Shown here: one piece after another, positions 1 through 8,174 of the stretch | Numbering within the stretch: the stretch's first letter is position 1 | Layout: every line of letters begins with the position of its first letter | Source of the DNA: Bacteroidales bacterium | Lineage (GTDB): Bacteria; Bacteroidota; Bacteroidia; Bacteroidales; Bacteroidaceae | Assembly: GCA_015060885.1 (NCBI GenBank) | Contig: SUXO01000005.1 | Span: 1 to 64,000, forward strand | Direction: 5' to 3' | DNA length: 64,000 nucleotides | Translations under genes and position numbers: made by a program | Notes under the pieces: generated by a model | Told to the model about the DNA's origin: nothing | The model's database searches: none | The model's input: the letters and a program-made list of their open reading frames with translations, nothing else

Positions 1-6
1 CTTGCC

Positions 7-126
7 GTGTTTATCTTTCTCACATTTGCAGGGTGCTGCGGGACTTCCTCAGTTAGTCGCCTTGCGGCACCTAACTCGCGGGCAAACATTCCTCGCACTC
101 TCTCCTGCAAATGCTCGGATAAACAC
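7..126. repeat. Structured inverted-repeat element, about 120 bp, nature unknown
   Basis: The ends form nested inverted repeats: GTGTTTATC (7-15) pairs with GATAAACAC (118-126) and CATTTGCAGG (23-32) with CCTGCAAATG (104-113). Inside lie GTGC/GCAC (33-36 and 95-98), AGTTAG/CTAACT (51-56 and 71-76) and a small GCC/GGC hairpin at its tip. Read as RNA on either strand this is one long branched hairpin. It lies downstream of the alkaline phosphatase gene and could be a dispersed REP- or MITE-like repeat, a structured non-coding RNA or a strong 3'-end structure. No U-run follows on the minus strand, so a simple terminator is less likely. A short open frame crosses it on the plus strand but looks non-coding. 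Confidence 0.5.
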
Positions 127-268
127 TATGATTTTAACGGTGCCGGTTCCTTTTTAGAATTACCATTGCAGGAGATAATTCGTTATACAAAGGGCAGCGT
201 GAGAGAACACAACTTATTAAAGAATCAATTTGTCCACACTAAATTTCTACTGAACCTTCGTATCTCCT

Positions 269-1636
269 TTATTTGTATCCGGCAATCCTGTTTATAATCT
301 TGGGAATGTCGGTGTTGTCTATAATGCCGTGGAACTCATCGGCATCCTCGCCGATGGCGAAAAGCGGAACAAATGTGCCGGAATGGTTGGGGCTTGCCCA
401 GCTTACAAGAGCTATGCGGTTAACAGCATTTTTTGCCACAGTGGCTATGGCCTCGAACTTCTCCACTCGCTTGCTTGGGTTACTCTCTCCCTCTTCAAAG
501 AGGCTTTGCATTCTTTTTTCCTCGCTCTCGCTCGGTTTCAATGTGCTCCACAAACCGGTGTTCTCTGTTATTACCGCCTTTATATCTTCCCATCGCAGTG
601 GCATTCTTTGCATAGCTTTTGTGCGCAGTATCTCACTCAAACGGTACTCGCTCACCTTTTGGTTTTCGAGTGCTTTAAGGTTAAGCGCGTATGCGCCGCT
701 GTAACCAAGCACAAGACCGCCTGTTTCGTGGTCGGCGGTAACTATTATCAGTGTTTCGTCCTTGTGTTTCTTGTAGAACTCCACAGCACGGGCTATTGCA
801 GCATCGAAGTCGAGGACCTCCTGGAACGCGGTAGCGGCATCGTCGCTGTGCGATGCGTAGTCAATCTTTCCCCCCTCGACCATAAGGAAGAATCCCTTCT
901 TGCTCTTGCCGGGAAGGAAATTTATTGCTGCATCGGTTATCTGTGCAAGGGTGAGGTCCTTGGGGCTGCGGTCTATTGCATAAGGTATCTCCTCGGCAAC
1001 CTGCTCCTGGTAGAACATCATCTTCTTTGCATATCCCGACTTTGCAATGAAATCGGGATAACCGCGGGCTATTGTGTAACCGTGTTCTGTGGCCTTCTTG
1101 TAGAGTGCATTGCGCTGCTCGTCACTGCATTTTGCATCGCCGCCTGCATAGAAATTGTAGTCGGCCTCAATCATATCCTGTGCAATGTCGTGATAGTTGT
1201 TGCGGCTCTTGCTGTGGGCGTAGAAGGCTCCCGGTGTAGCGTGGTTTATGCACACTGTTGTAGCCACTCCCACAGCATATCCGGCCTCCTTTGCAGCGTG
1301 GGCAACGCTGTAAACAGGTGTGCCGTCGGGGGTAACACCCAGGTGTCCGTTGTTGGTCTTGTGCCCTGTGGCGAGTGCTGTTCCCGATGCGGCAGAATCG
1401 GTTACGCCGTTGCTTGCCGAAAAGGTCGTTACAAATGCCGAGTGGGGGAACTGTGTGAAACAGAGCGGGGTGGGCCGCCCAATTTTCCCATCCTTTTCGC
1501 CCAGGAAAAGTTCGGTGCCGAGAACGTGTGAGGGGCCCATTCCATCACCTATAAAGTAGAATATGTATTTTGGGCCTTTGCCCATTGCGCCTGCGGCAAG
1601 GGCAATTACAATTATGAATGTTACAAACTTTTTCAT
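269..1636 (-). CDS. Alkaline phosphatase, PhoA family, secreted
   Basis: A 455-residue phosphomonoesterase that releases inorganic phosphate from organic phosphate esters in the periplasm or at the cell surface. Residues 1-19 form a Sec signal peptide. The metal motif IGDGMG (29-34) and the catalytic DSAASGTALATG (Asp80, nucleophile Ser81) are intact, and the later metal ligands are visible in VEGGKIDYASHSDD, VTADHETGG and the C-terminal NHSG. The length is normal for the family. It is the last gene of a nine-gene minus-strand run, 23 bp after the serpin gene, and may be co-transcribed with it. No Pho-box-like element was recognised, so phosphate control cannot be claimed. The family assignment is firm; the natural substrate is not known. 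Confidence 0.93.
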   Translation of the reverse strand: MKKFVTFIIVIALAAGAMGKGPKYIFYFIGDGMGPSHVLGTELFLGEKDGKIGRPTPLCFTQFPHSAFVTTFSASNGVTDSAASGTALATGHKTNNGHLGVTPDGTPVYSVAHAAKEAGYAVGVATTVCINHATPGAFYAHSKSRNNYHDIAQDMIEADYNFYAGGDAKCSDEQRNALYKKATEHGYTIARGYPDFIAKSGYAKKMMFYQEQVAEEIPYAIDRSPKDLTLAQITDAAINFLPGKSKKGFFLMVEGGKIDYASHSDDAATAFQEVLDFDAAIARAVEFYKKHKDETLIIVTADHETGGLVLGYSGAYALNLKALENQKVSEYRLSEILRTKAMQRMPLRWEDIKAVITENTGLWSTLKPSESEEKRMQSLFEEGESNPSKRVEKFEAIATVAKNAVNRIALVSWASPNHSGTFVPLFAIGEDADEFHGIIDNTDIPKIINRIAGYK

Positions 1637-1659
1637 ATTATATATAATGTATTAATAGA

Positions 1660-2883
1660 TTATTCAAGCGGGTTTCCTACTTTGCCTATGAACAGAATCT
1701 CTCCGGTCCTGTTGCTCTTGATGGCATATATGAAGGGCCTGTCGAGCGGGAGCTCTTTCAGCTCTTCACGCGGCAATGCTCCCAGTCTCATCTGTACTGC
1801 GGTTACTGCGGCAGCCTCGGCACCATCCTCATCGACCGAAATATAGCTCTTCTGTATCACATCGTCAATGAGCAGCGGGCTCTTTGATATTCCGCTAAAA
1901 TCGGCATCCTGGGTAAAGGCCTCGTTTATACCCATAGCTATGAGCATAGGTTTGAGGCTTGTACCGAACTCTGTGCGGAAGCGGGGCATTTTAAGGGCTA
2001 CACGGTATCTTTCGCGGTTGAAGGAGCCTCTTTTGTAGACATCGGCCACGTGCTCTATGGCCTCCTGTATCGACAGCCACGGGCGGGGCAGGATGAGCAG
2101 CATCGAGAACTCTCCTCTTTTGAAAGGTTTCTCCACGGCCTGCAAGTTGGCATCCTCATAATAGTCCATTACCTGTGTCTGGAACATCATAGGTACACTT
2201 ATTCTCTCTCCGTCGGCTTTTGTAAAGGGGCTGTATATTGTAGCCCTTTTAGCAAAGGGGTCGGCCCATTCACCTTTGAAGTAGAGAGCATTTATGAGAA
2301 GCAGCCTGGTTGTGGGGTTTGGTTCGTCGAGTATCGATTTTATCTTTCCCTCGGTCTTGTCGCTGCACCACGCATTTATCTCTTTCACGGTTGCATTGTC
2401 GAATGTTACATTCTTCACGGTTGCATCGTAAAAGTTGCTGTTCTCCTCAATGAAACTGTTTTTGAGTTTTATTCTTTTGTCCACCCAAATGGAGTTGGCA
2501 ACGGAGAGTTTCGCTTCTTCGCTGTTGTTGAGTGTTTCAATGTTTCTCTGTTGCAGGGCATTGAAGGCGGTGCGCTCCTTGGCACCATCGGGGTAGCCGA
2601 GTGTCGAATACATCTGCAGTGCCGTTTTTCCGCCTGCACCGTTTGCAGTCATTGCAAGGGCCCATTGTGCGCTTGCGGGTGATATGCAGAAGTTCTCGGC
2701 CTCTGTGGCAATGCTGTTTACCGCCGAAAAGAGCGAGAAGGCAAAATTTTGTGTACTGTCTATACTTGCAATGGCAAGGCTTTGTGTGTTGTCGCTGTTT
2801 ACGGTGCCCTCTGCCGTTTGCCTGTTGCTTGCACAGGCGGTGAATGCCGTTGCCATGATGGTGTATAATAAAACTCTTTTCAT
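1660..2883 (-). CDS. Serpin-family protease inhibitor, lipoprotein
   Basis: A 407-residue serpin, a suicide inhibitor of serine (sometimes cysteine) proteases. The N-terminus has a lipobox (AFTAC, Cys17), so it should be an outer-membrane lipoprotein. Serpin signatures include NALYFKGEWADPF and the C-terminal FIYAI...ILFIGKVGNP strands. The reactive-centre loop starts at Glu352 and its hinge EDGAEAAAVTAV keeps the small residues that inhibitory serpins need for loop insertion. By loop register the scissile bond falls near Leu367-Gly368-Ala369, which would suit an elastase-like target, but this is inference and could be off by one or two residues. Neighbours are rseP upstream (31 bp) and alkaline phosphatase downstream. 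It may protect the cell against host pancreatic or neutrophil proteases. Confidence 0.93.
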   Translation of the reverse strand: MKRVLLYTIMATAFTACASNRQTAEGTVNSDNTQSLAIASIDSTQNFAFSLFSAVNSIATEAENFCISPASAQWALAMTANGAGGKTALQMYSTLGYPDGAKERTAFNALQQRNIETLNNSEEAKLSVANSIWVDKRIKLKNSFIEENSNFYDATVKNVTFDNATVKEINAWCSDKTEGKIKSILDEPNPTTRLLLINALYFKGEWADPFAKRATIYSPFTKADGERISVPMMFQTQVMDYYEDANLQAVEKPFKRGEFSMLLILPRPWLSIQEAIEHVADVYKRGSFNRERYRVALKMPRFRTEFGTSLKPMLIAMGINEAFTQDADFSGISKSPLLIDDVIQKSYISVDEDGAEAAAVTAVQMRLGALPREELKELPLDRPFIYAIKSNRTGEILFIGKVGNPLE

Positions 2884-2914
2884 AAATAGGTGCTATTTGA
2901 ATTTACTCCGTGGT

Positions 2915-4234
2915 TCAGAATATGAAGCGCATTGCATCGTTGAAGGTGGCAAGCAGGAAGAGTCCCAGGAGAATAATCATACCTGTCATCTGCGCATATT
3001 CAAGCACCTTGTCGCTGGGTTTGCGCCCGGTGATTACCTCAATGAGCAGGAACACCACGTGTCCGCCGTCGAGTGCCGGTATGGGCAGAATGTTCATAAC
3101 TGCAAGAATGAGCGAGAGCATTGCTGTCATCAACCAGAACTGGTGCCAGTCCCACGCTGCGGGGAAGAGGCTGCCTATGGTGCCGAACATTCCCACCGAC
3201 TGGGCTCCCTCCTTTGAAAAGAGATATTTGAAGTCGCTTACATAGCCTTTGAGCACTCCCCAGCCATATGATATTCCGGCAGGAAAGGATTCTGCAAGGC
3301 TGTATGTAATCCTCTCCACGGGATAGTCGGGCGATGCGGGTGTAATGCCCAGCATATATGTATCGTCGAGCTGTGCGGTGAGGCTTATCACGCTGTCGCG
3401 CACAACCGAAATTTCAACGCTCTTCATTCCGCTCTCCTTTATCTCCTGCATCCTTGTCATAAGCTTTTGCCACGATGCAATCTCCTTGCCGCCGATGCTT
3501 GTGATGCTGTCGCCTTTCTCAATGCCGGCAAGCAGTGCCGCCGATTCCGGCATAATGCTGTCGACAACGGCAGGTATGCGATACTGCATAAAGGGAGTGC
3601 CTTTGCCCATATCGAGCAGTCCGAAGTCTTCGGGGATTTCAATGCCCGTTTCCTTGCCGCCACGCAGCACGGTAACCACCTTGCCGTCGGCAATGGCACG
3701 CAGCAGGTCGACGCTGTAACGGTCTACCTCCTTGTCATCGACTTTGAGTATTATATCGCCATCGACGAAACCCAGCGATTTTGCATTCTCGTTGAACTCC
3801 ATTCCGTATGTTGCCTTGCGTATGTCGGTGTAGCTCTCGCCCCAGGTGAACATAATCATAGAGTATATGAACATTGCTAGAATGAAATTGAAAAGCACAC
3901 CGCCAATCATAATGAGCAGACGTTGCCATGCCGGCTTTGAGCGGAACTCCCAGGGTTGCGCGGGTTGTTTCATCTGCTCGGTGTCCATAGACTCGTCTAT
4001 CATACCCGAAATCTTGCAATATCCGCCCAGAGGTATCCAGCCCACACCATATTCGGTTTCGCTGTTCTTGGGTTTCCATTTGAAGAGTGAAAAGCCCCAA
4101 TCGAAGAAGAGGTAGAACTTTTCCACCCTCACCTTGAATATCCTTGAAAAAATAAAGTGTCCGAATTCGTGCACCAGAACCAAGAGGCTCAGTGCCATTA
4201 TCAACTGCAAAGCACGTATAAAAAATACTTCCAT
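2915..4234 (-). CDS. rseP: RseP-type site-2 intramembrane zinc metalloprotease
   Basis: A 439-residue inner-membrane protease of the M50 family that cleaves transmembrane segments such as anti-sigma factors and spent signal peptides. The zinc motif HEFGH is at residues 22-26 in the first membrane helix, and the second active-site motif NILPIPALDGGH is near the C-terminus. Between them are a membrane helix around residues 108-128 and a region with one or two PDZ domains (for example SAALLAGIEKGDSITSIGG). It follows dxr by 36 bp; a dxr-rseP pair is common in bacteria, where both belong to envelope biogenesis clusters. The natural substrates here are not evident. Length and motifs are normal. 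Confidence 0.95.
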   Translation of the reverse strand: MEVFFIRALQLIMALSLLVLVHEFGHFIFSRIFKVRVEKFYLFFDWGFSLFKWKPKNSETEYGVGWIPLGGYCKISGMIDESMDTEQMKQPAQPWEFRSKPAWQRLLIMIGGVLFNFILAMFIYSMIMFTWGESYTDIRKATYGMEFNENAKSLGFVDGDIILKVDDKEVDRYSVDLLRAIADGKVVTVLRGGKETGIEIPEDFGLLDMGKGTPFMQYRIPAVVDSIMPESAALLAGIEKGDSITSIGGKEIASWQKLMTRMQEIKESGMKSVEISVVRDSVISLTAQLDDTYMLGITPASPDYPVERITYSLAESFPAGISYGWGVLKGYVSDFKYLFSKEGAQSVGMFGTIGSLFPAAWDWHQFWLMTAMLSLILAVMNILPIPALDGGHVVFLLIEVITGRKPSDKVLEYAQMTGMIILLGLFLLATFNDAMRFIF

Positions 4235-4270
4235 CTTCTGAATATAATCTGAATATAAATAGTTTAAAAA

Positions 4271-5431
4271 TCAAATCCAGCTTTCCACCATCTTGCGCAC
4301 CTCCTTGTCGGTTGCGAGGTGGTCGTCAAGTGTCGGTTTCAATATATAGTCGCTCTCCTGCATAGCGCGCTCAATGAGGCGGGGCATATCATTGAAGCGT
4401 ATGCGGTCGGCAAGGAATGCCGCTACGCACACTTCGTTGGCTGCATTGACCACGCAGGGGATGTTGCCGCCCATCGACAAGGCCTCGTAGGCGTGACGAA
4501 GGTTGGGGAACTTCTCCATATCGGGTTTTTCGAATGTGAGGTTGCCCAGCGTGCCGAAATCGAGGCGGGGGAACGACGATGTGAGGCGTTCGGGGTAGGA
4601 GAGTGCATACATAATGGGTAAGCGCATATCGGGAGTTCCCAGCTGCGCCTTCACGGCACCGTCGGCAAACTGCACCATTGAGTGTATTACCGACTGTGGG
4701 TGTACCACCACTTCAATGTCCTCGGCACCGACACCAAAGAGCCATTTTGCCTCCATAACCTCAAATCCTTTGTTCATCATCGAGGCCGAGTCTATGGTAA
4801 TTTTTGCTCCCATACTCCAATTGGGGTGTTTGAGCGCCTGCTCTTTTGTAACGTTTTCGAGTTGTGCAATGTCCCAGGTGCGGAACGGTCCGCCCGATGC
4901 TGTCAGTATAAGCTTTTCCACCTTGTTGCCCATCTCCCCGGCGAGGCATTGGAATATTGCCGAGTGCTCCGAATCGACAGGTAGAATGGGGGTGTTGTGC
5001 TTGTTTGCGAGTTCGTTTATGAGCTCGCCAGCCACCACCATAGTCTCCTTGTTGGCGAGGGCAATCTCCTTTCCGGCCTTTATGGCCTCAATAGTGGGGC
5101 GCAGGCCCGAAAACCCTACCATTGCCGTTACCACAACATCAATTTCGGGCTCCTTTACCACTTCGCATATAGCCTCGTAACCGCCATAGACGTGTATGGG
5201 AAGGTCGGTGAGAGCCTCTTTCAGTTGCGCGTATTTTGTGTCGTCGGCAATAACGGCGACGCGGGGTATGAACTTGCGTGCCTGCTCTATGAGTTCGTTG
5301 ACACGGGTGTTGGCTGTTATGGCATAGACCTCAAAACGTTCGGGGTGTTCCTCAACAACTTGCAGTGTCTGTGTACCAATAGAGCCTGTCGAGCCAAGTA
5401 TTGCTATCTGACGTTTCTTTGTGGAATTCAT
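4271..5431 (-). CDS. dxr: 1-deoxy-D-xylulose 5-phosphate reductoisomerase
   Basis: A 386-residue cytoplasmic enzyme that converts 1-deoxy-D-xylulose 5-phosphate to 2-C-methyl-D-erythritol 4-phosphate with NADPH and a divalent metal, the committed step of the MEP isoprenoid pathway. The N-terminal NADPH motif GSTGSIGTQTLQV (13-25), the metal-binding PVDSEHSAIFQCL and the substrate loop TASGGPFR are all present. The gene lies between the M23-like gene (34 bp upstream) and rseP (36 bp downstream). ispF of the same pathway is found at 50074-50547 in this window but in another transcription unit. The product feeds undecaprenyl phosphate synthesis by UppS, so it fits the envelope theme of the run. 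Confidence 0.97.
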   Translation of the reverse strand: MNSTKKRQIAILGSTGSIGTQTLQVVEEHPERFEVYAITANTRVNELIEQARKFIPRVAVIADDTKYAQLKEALTDLPIHVYGGYEAICEVVKEPEIDVVVTAMVGFSGLRPTIEAIKAGKEIALANKETMVVAGELINELANKHNTPILPVDSEHSAIFQCLAGEMGNKVEKLILTASGGPFRTWDIAQLENVTKEQALKHPNWSMGAKITIDSASMMNKGFEVMEAKWLFGVGAEDIEVVVHPQSVIHSMVQFADGAVKAQLGTPDMRLPIMYALSYPERLTSSFPRLDFGTLGNLTFEKPDMEKFPNLRHAYEALSMGGNIPCVVNAANEVCVAAFLADRIRFNDMPRLIERAMQESDYILKPTLDDHLATDKEVRKMVESWI

Positions 5432-5465
5432 ATTATTGTCGTTTTGTTTATGTCTGTTCGGGTTT

Positions 5466-6329
5466 TTAGAATGCGATGTATATATTGGGGTCGAGAGCCT
5501 TGCCTCTGTGCCATAGCTCGAAGTGGAGATATGGCTTTATCGGGAGGCTTTTGTCCTCTTTCTTGCTGTTGTCGCCGAGCGAGGCAATAACCTCGCCTCC
5601 CACAACCTTGTCACCCACCTGTTTGAGCAGGCGCGAGCAGTTGCGGTATATCGAAATAAGGTTCTCTTTATGCTGTACCGCTATTGTGTAGCCGTCGTTG
5701 GCGGTGTAGTCGCTCATTATTACCATTCCGTCGTGTATGGCAAGCACGCTTTCACCGGGGTTTTCGGCAATGTCAATGCCATAGTGTTTCTCCACAGGGT
5801 TGAATCCCTTTATTATAACTCCACGCGCGGGGCTGTAAAGGTTAAGTTCCTGCAATGCTCCTACGCTTGTGGCGTGCGATGTGAGGTTGTACTTCTCGCG
5901 CTCCTCGAAGGCTTCGGCAAACTCCTTTTCAAGCGTTGTGGTAACAATTGAGATATTCTCGGTCGAGGGGAGTTCGGGAGCGTTCATAATGCTGTCGGGA
6001 GGGATGTTCCCTTCGAGAAGGTTCTTTATGTTGCCCAGGTAGCGGTCCTGCTTGTCGACCACCTCTTTGAGCGAGTCTATTCTGATATTGTAGCTCACAA
6101 GCATCTCGCGTGTCTTGTCGTTTATGTGGCCGGGGAGATATTCGCCCACGGGGGTGAATGCGAGTATGAGGTATATTACTCCTGCAACGAGCATAAAGGA
6201 GAAGAAGAGCGAGAGTATCACCCACAGGGGCGACACATAGAAACCAAGCACGTTCTCCAATTTATTCTCGTTGTGTATTGTGAGTCTGTACTTTCGCAAC
6301 AGGCGGCTACGGAACTTTATCTTGCTCAT
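5466..6329 (-). CDS. Membrane-anchored M23 (LytM-like) protein, probably catalytically inactive
   Basis: A 287-residue protein with a short cytoplasmic N-terminus, one membrane helix (about 34-57), a probable coiled coil (about 75-110) and a C-terminal LytM domain (about 160-287). Zinc ligands of the family are kept: His182 and Asp186 in HYGID and His269 in YLHFELW. The two catalytic histidines appear lost: the first position of HxH is Tyr267, and the YxHxS-type histidine is Asn230 (IYRNCSRLL). Degenerate LytM proteins such as EnvC and NlpD are known to activate amidases rather than cut peptidoglycan, so a regulatory role is likely by analogy. It sits between rimM (12 bp upstream) and dxr. 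Both substitutions were checked in the DNA (TAT and AAC codons on the minus strand). Confidence 0.85.
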   Translation of the reverse strand: MSKIKFRSRLLRKYRLTIHNENKLENVLGFYVSPLWVILSLFFSFMLVAGVIYLILAFTPVGEYLPGHINDKTREMLVSYNIRIDSLKEVVDKQDRYLGNIKNLLEGNIPPDSIMNAPELPSTENISIVTTTLEKEFAEAFEEREKYNLTSHATSVGALQELNLYSPARGVIIKGFNPVEKHYGIDIAENPGESVLAIHDGMVIMSDYTANDGYTIAVQHKENLISIYRNCSRLLKQVGDKVVGGEVIASLGDNSKKEDKSLPIKPYLHFELWHRGKALDPNIYIAF

Positions 6330-6341
6330 AATGGTCGGTCT

Positions 6342-6851
6342 TTATATCGAAACAAGCCCTTCGGGCAGGTCGAATGTGATTACTCGCTCTTTGTGGTCGA
6401 TGTCGGCAATGAACTCCTCCCTTGCCGGTACCAATATCTCCTCACCCTCATTGTCGATGACGAAAAGGGTGTTTATGGTGCTGTCATCAACGTCTGTTAT
6501 CTCTCCGATGGTTCCCAGCTTTCTGTCCACAGCCTTGAAGCCGCCGAAATAGCTCCACGAAAGGTTGTCGCTCTCCTCTACCCATTCGCGCGGGATGTAT
6601 ACATCGCGGTTGGTGAGGTAGCGCACCTCCTCGGTACTCTCCATCCTCTCTATTTTAAGAATCATTGCGTCGTTGTTCTTCGTGCGGCAGTACTCGAAGA
6701 AGAATGGCACCAGAATGCCGTCGATGTCGCAAGCCACGAAATCGCAATCTTCCCCAAGTGTGAAGTTGTCGCCCTGCAACCCAATCTCGCCTTTCGTGCC
6801 GTGGGGTTTCAGGAATTTCCCGAAATGTACAAAATCTTCTTTTTTAAGCAT
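6342..6851 (-). CDS. rimM: Ribosome maturation factor RimM
   Basis: A 169-residue assembly factor for the 30S subunit that acts on the head domain around protein S19 and 16S rRNA. The N-terminal RimM beta-barrel begins with VHFGKFLKPHGTKGEIGL and the PRC-barrel half starts near LSWSYFGGFKAVD, with the typical IGEITDVDDSTINTLFVI. The length is typical. It begins only 4 bp after murA ends and 12 bp before the M23-like gene, so it is surely co-transcribed. In many bacteria rimM sits with rpsP and trmD; here it is embedded in an envelope gene run, an arrangement frequent in Bacteroidota. Confidence 0.95.
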   Translation of the reverse strand: MLKKEDFVHFGKFLKPHGTKGEIGLQGDNFTLGEDCDFVACDIDGILVPFFFEYCRTKNNDAMILKIERMESTEEVRYLTNRDVYIPREWVEESDNLSWSYFGGFKAVDRKLGTIGEITDVDDSTINTLFVIDNEGEEILVPAREEFIADIDHKERVITFDLPEGLVSI

Positions 6852-6855
6852 CGTG

Positions 6856-8160
6856 TTATGAACGTGTTATCTTTGCACCAATTTGGTTAAGGCGGCCTTC
6901 GAGGTCCTGGTATCCGCGGTCAATCTGCTCGATGTTGTCGATGCGGCTCACGCCATCGGCACTCATTGCTGCAATGAGCAGGGCTATACCGGCACGTATG
7001 TCGGGTGAACTCATCGAGCGTGGTTTCAGGGTGAAACGGTGGTTGTGCCCGATAACCACGGCGCGGTGCGGGTCACAAAGTATTATCTGTGCGCCCATAT
7101 CAATGAGCTTGTCCACAAAGAACAGGCGGCTCTCGAACATCTTCTGGTGAATGAGTACACTGCCTTTTGCCTGTATCGCGGTCACAAGCATAACGCTCAA
7201 AAGGTCGGGGGTGAGGCCCGGCCAGGGTGCATCGCTTATGGTCATTATGGAGCCGTCGATGAAGGATTCAATCTGGTACTCCTCCTGCCCGGGAATGAAT
7301 ATGTCGTCGCCTCTTTGCTCAAAATGTATGCCCAGGCGGCGGAAACTATCGGGTATTATTCCCAGGTTCTCGAACGACACATTCTTTATGGTTATCTCGC
7401 TTTTTGTCATTGCAGCCATTCCAATGAAACTGCCCACCTCAATCATGTCGGGCAGTGCGCGTTGGGTGCAGCCGCCAAGTTCCTTCACTCCCTCAATGGT
7501 TATGAGGTTGCTGGCTATGCCCGAAATTTTTGCGCCCATCTTGTTGAGCATACGGCACAACTGCTGTATATAAGGCTCGCAGGCTGCGTTGTATATGGTT
7601 GTTTTTCCTTCGGCCAACACAGCACCCATAATGATGTTGGCGGTACCGGTTACCGATGCCTCGTCGAGCAACATTGTACAGCCTTTCAGTTTGTCGGCTG
7701 TCATACGGTATATGCGTTTCTCCTGGTCGAAACTGAATGCCGCTCCCAGTTTTTGCAGGCCTATGATGTGTGTGTCGAGTCGGCGACGGCCTATCTTGTC
7801 GCCACCGGGCTCCGACATCACTGCCTTGCCGAACCTTGCCAGCAACGGGCCGATGAACATAACCGAGCCGCGCAGGCGTGCACAGCCGTTTATGTACTCG
7901 TCGCTGTCGATGTAGTCGAGGTTCACGTTGTCGGCCTGGAACGTGAAGCAGCCCACGCCATTGCGTGTTACGCTCACACCCATATTCATAAGCTGGTTTA
8001 TGAGGTTGTTCACATCGGCAATGTCGGGTATGTTCTCAATGGTCACCTTCTCGGCGGTGAGCAGCGTTGCGCAAATCTCTTGCAGCACTTCGTTCTTGGC
8101 TCCCTGCGGGGTTATTTCGCCTTTGAGTCTGTGTCCTCCTTCAATTATAAATGATGCCAT
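6856..8160 (-). CDS. murA: UDP-N-acetylglucosamine 1-carboxyvinyltransferase (MurA)
   Basis: A 434-residue cytoplasmic enzyme that transfers enolpyruvate from phosphoenolpyruvate to UDP-GlcNAc, the first committed step of peptidoglycan synthesis. Family motifs include the start GGHRLKGEITPQGAKNEVL, RLRGSVMFIGPLLARFG and the C-terminal GYQDLEGRLNQIGA. In the active-site loop PGGDKIG the usual cysteine is aspartate (Asp121, codon GAC). A Cys-to-Asp exchange at this site is known to keep activity while removing the target of fosfomycin, so intrinsic fosfomycin resistance is expected. The gene follows DUF4290 by 14 bp and precedes rimM by 4 bp. Confidence 0.96.
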   Translation of the reverse strand: MASFIIEGGHRLKGEITPQGAKNEVLQEICATLLTAEKVTIENIPDIADVNNLINQLMNMGVSVTRNGVGCFTFQADNVNLDYIDSDEYINGCARLRGSVMFIGPLLARFGKAVMSEPGGDKIGRRRLDTHIIGLQKLGAAFSFDQEKRIYRMTADKLKGCTMLLDEASVTGTANIIMGAVLAEGKTTIYNAACEPYIQQLCRMLNKMGAKISGIASNLITIEGVKELGGCTQRALPDMIEVGSFIGMAAMTKSEITIKNVSFENLGIIPDSFRRLGIHFEQRGDDIFIPGQEEYQIESFIDGSIMTISDAPWPGLTPDLLSVMLVTAIQAKGSVLIHQKMFESRLFFVDKLIDMGAQIILCDPHRAVVIGHNHRFTLKPRSMSSPDIRAGIALLIAAMSADGVSRIDNIEQIDRGYQDLEGRLNQIGAKITRS

Positions 8161-8174
8161 GGTAGTCTGTCGGT

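Noticed and set aside
38..50. GAGGAAGTCC on the minus strand, similar to a conserved segment of RNase P RNA
   Set aside because: The remaining conserved regions of RNase P RNA are absent and the element is far too short.
7..297. Short plus-strand open frame at the left edge
   Set aside because: It runs through the inverted-repeat element and into the 3' end of the phosphatase gene; no protein family is evident.
329..1531. 400-codon open frame on the plus strand opposite alkaline phosphatase
   Set aside because: It is a Cys- and Val-rich shadow of a clear gene on the other strand, without signal peptide or recognisable domain.
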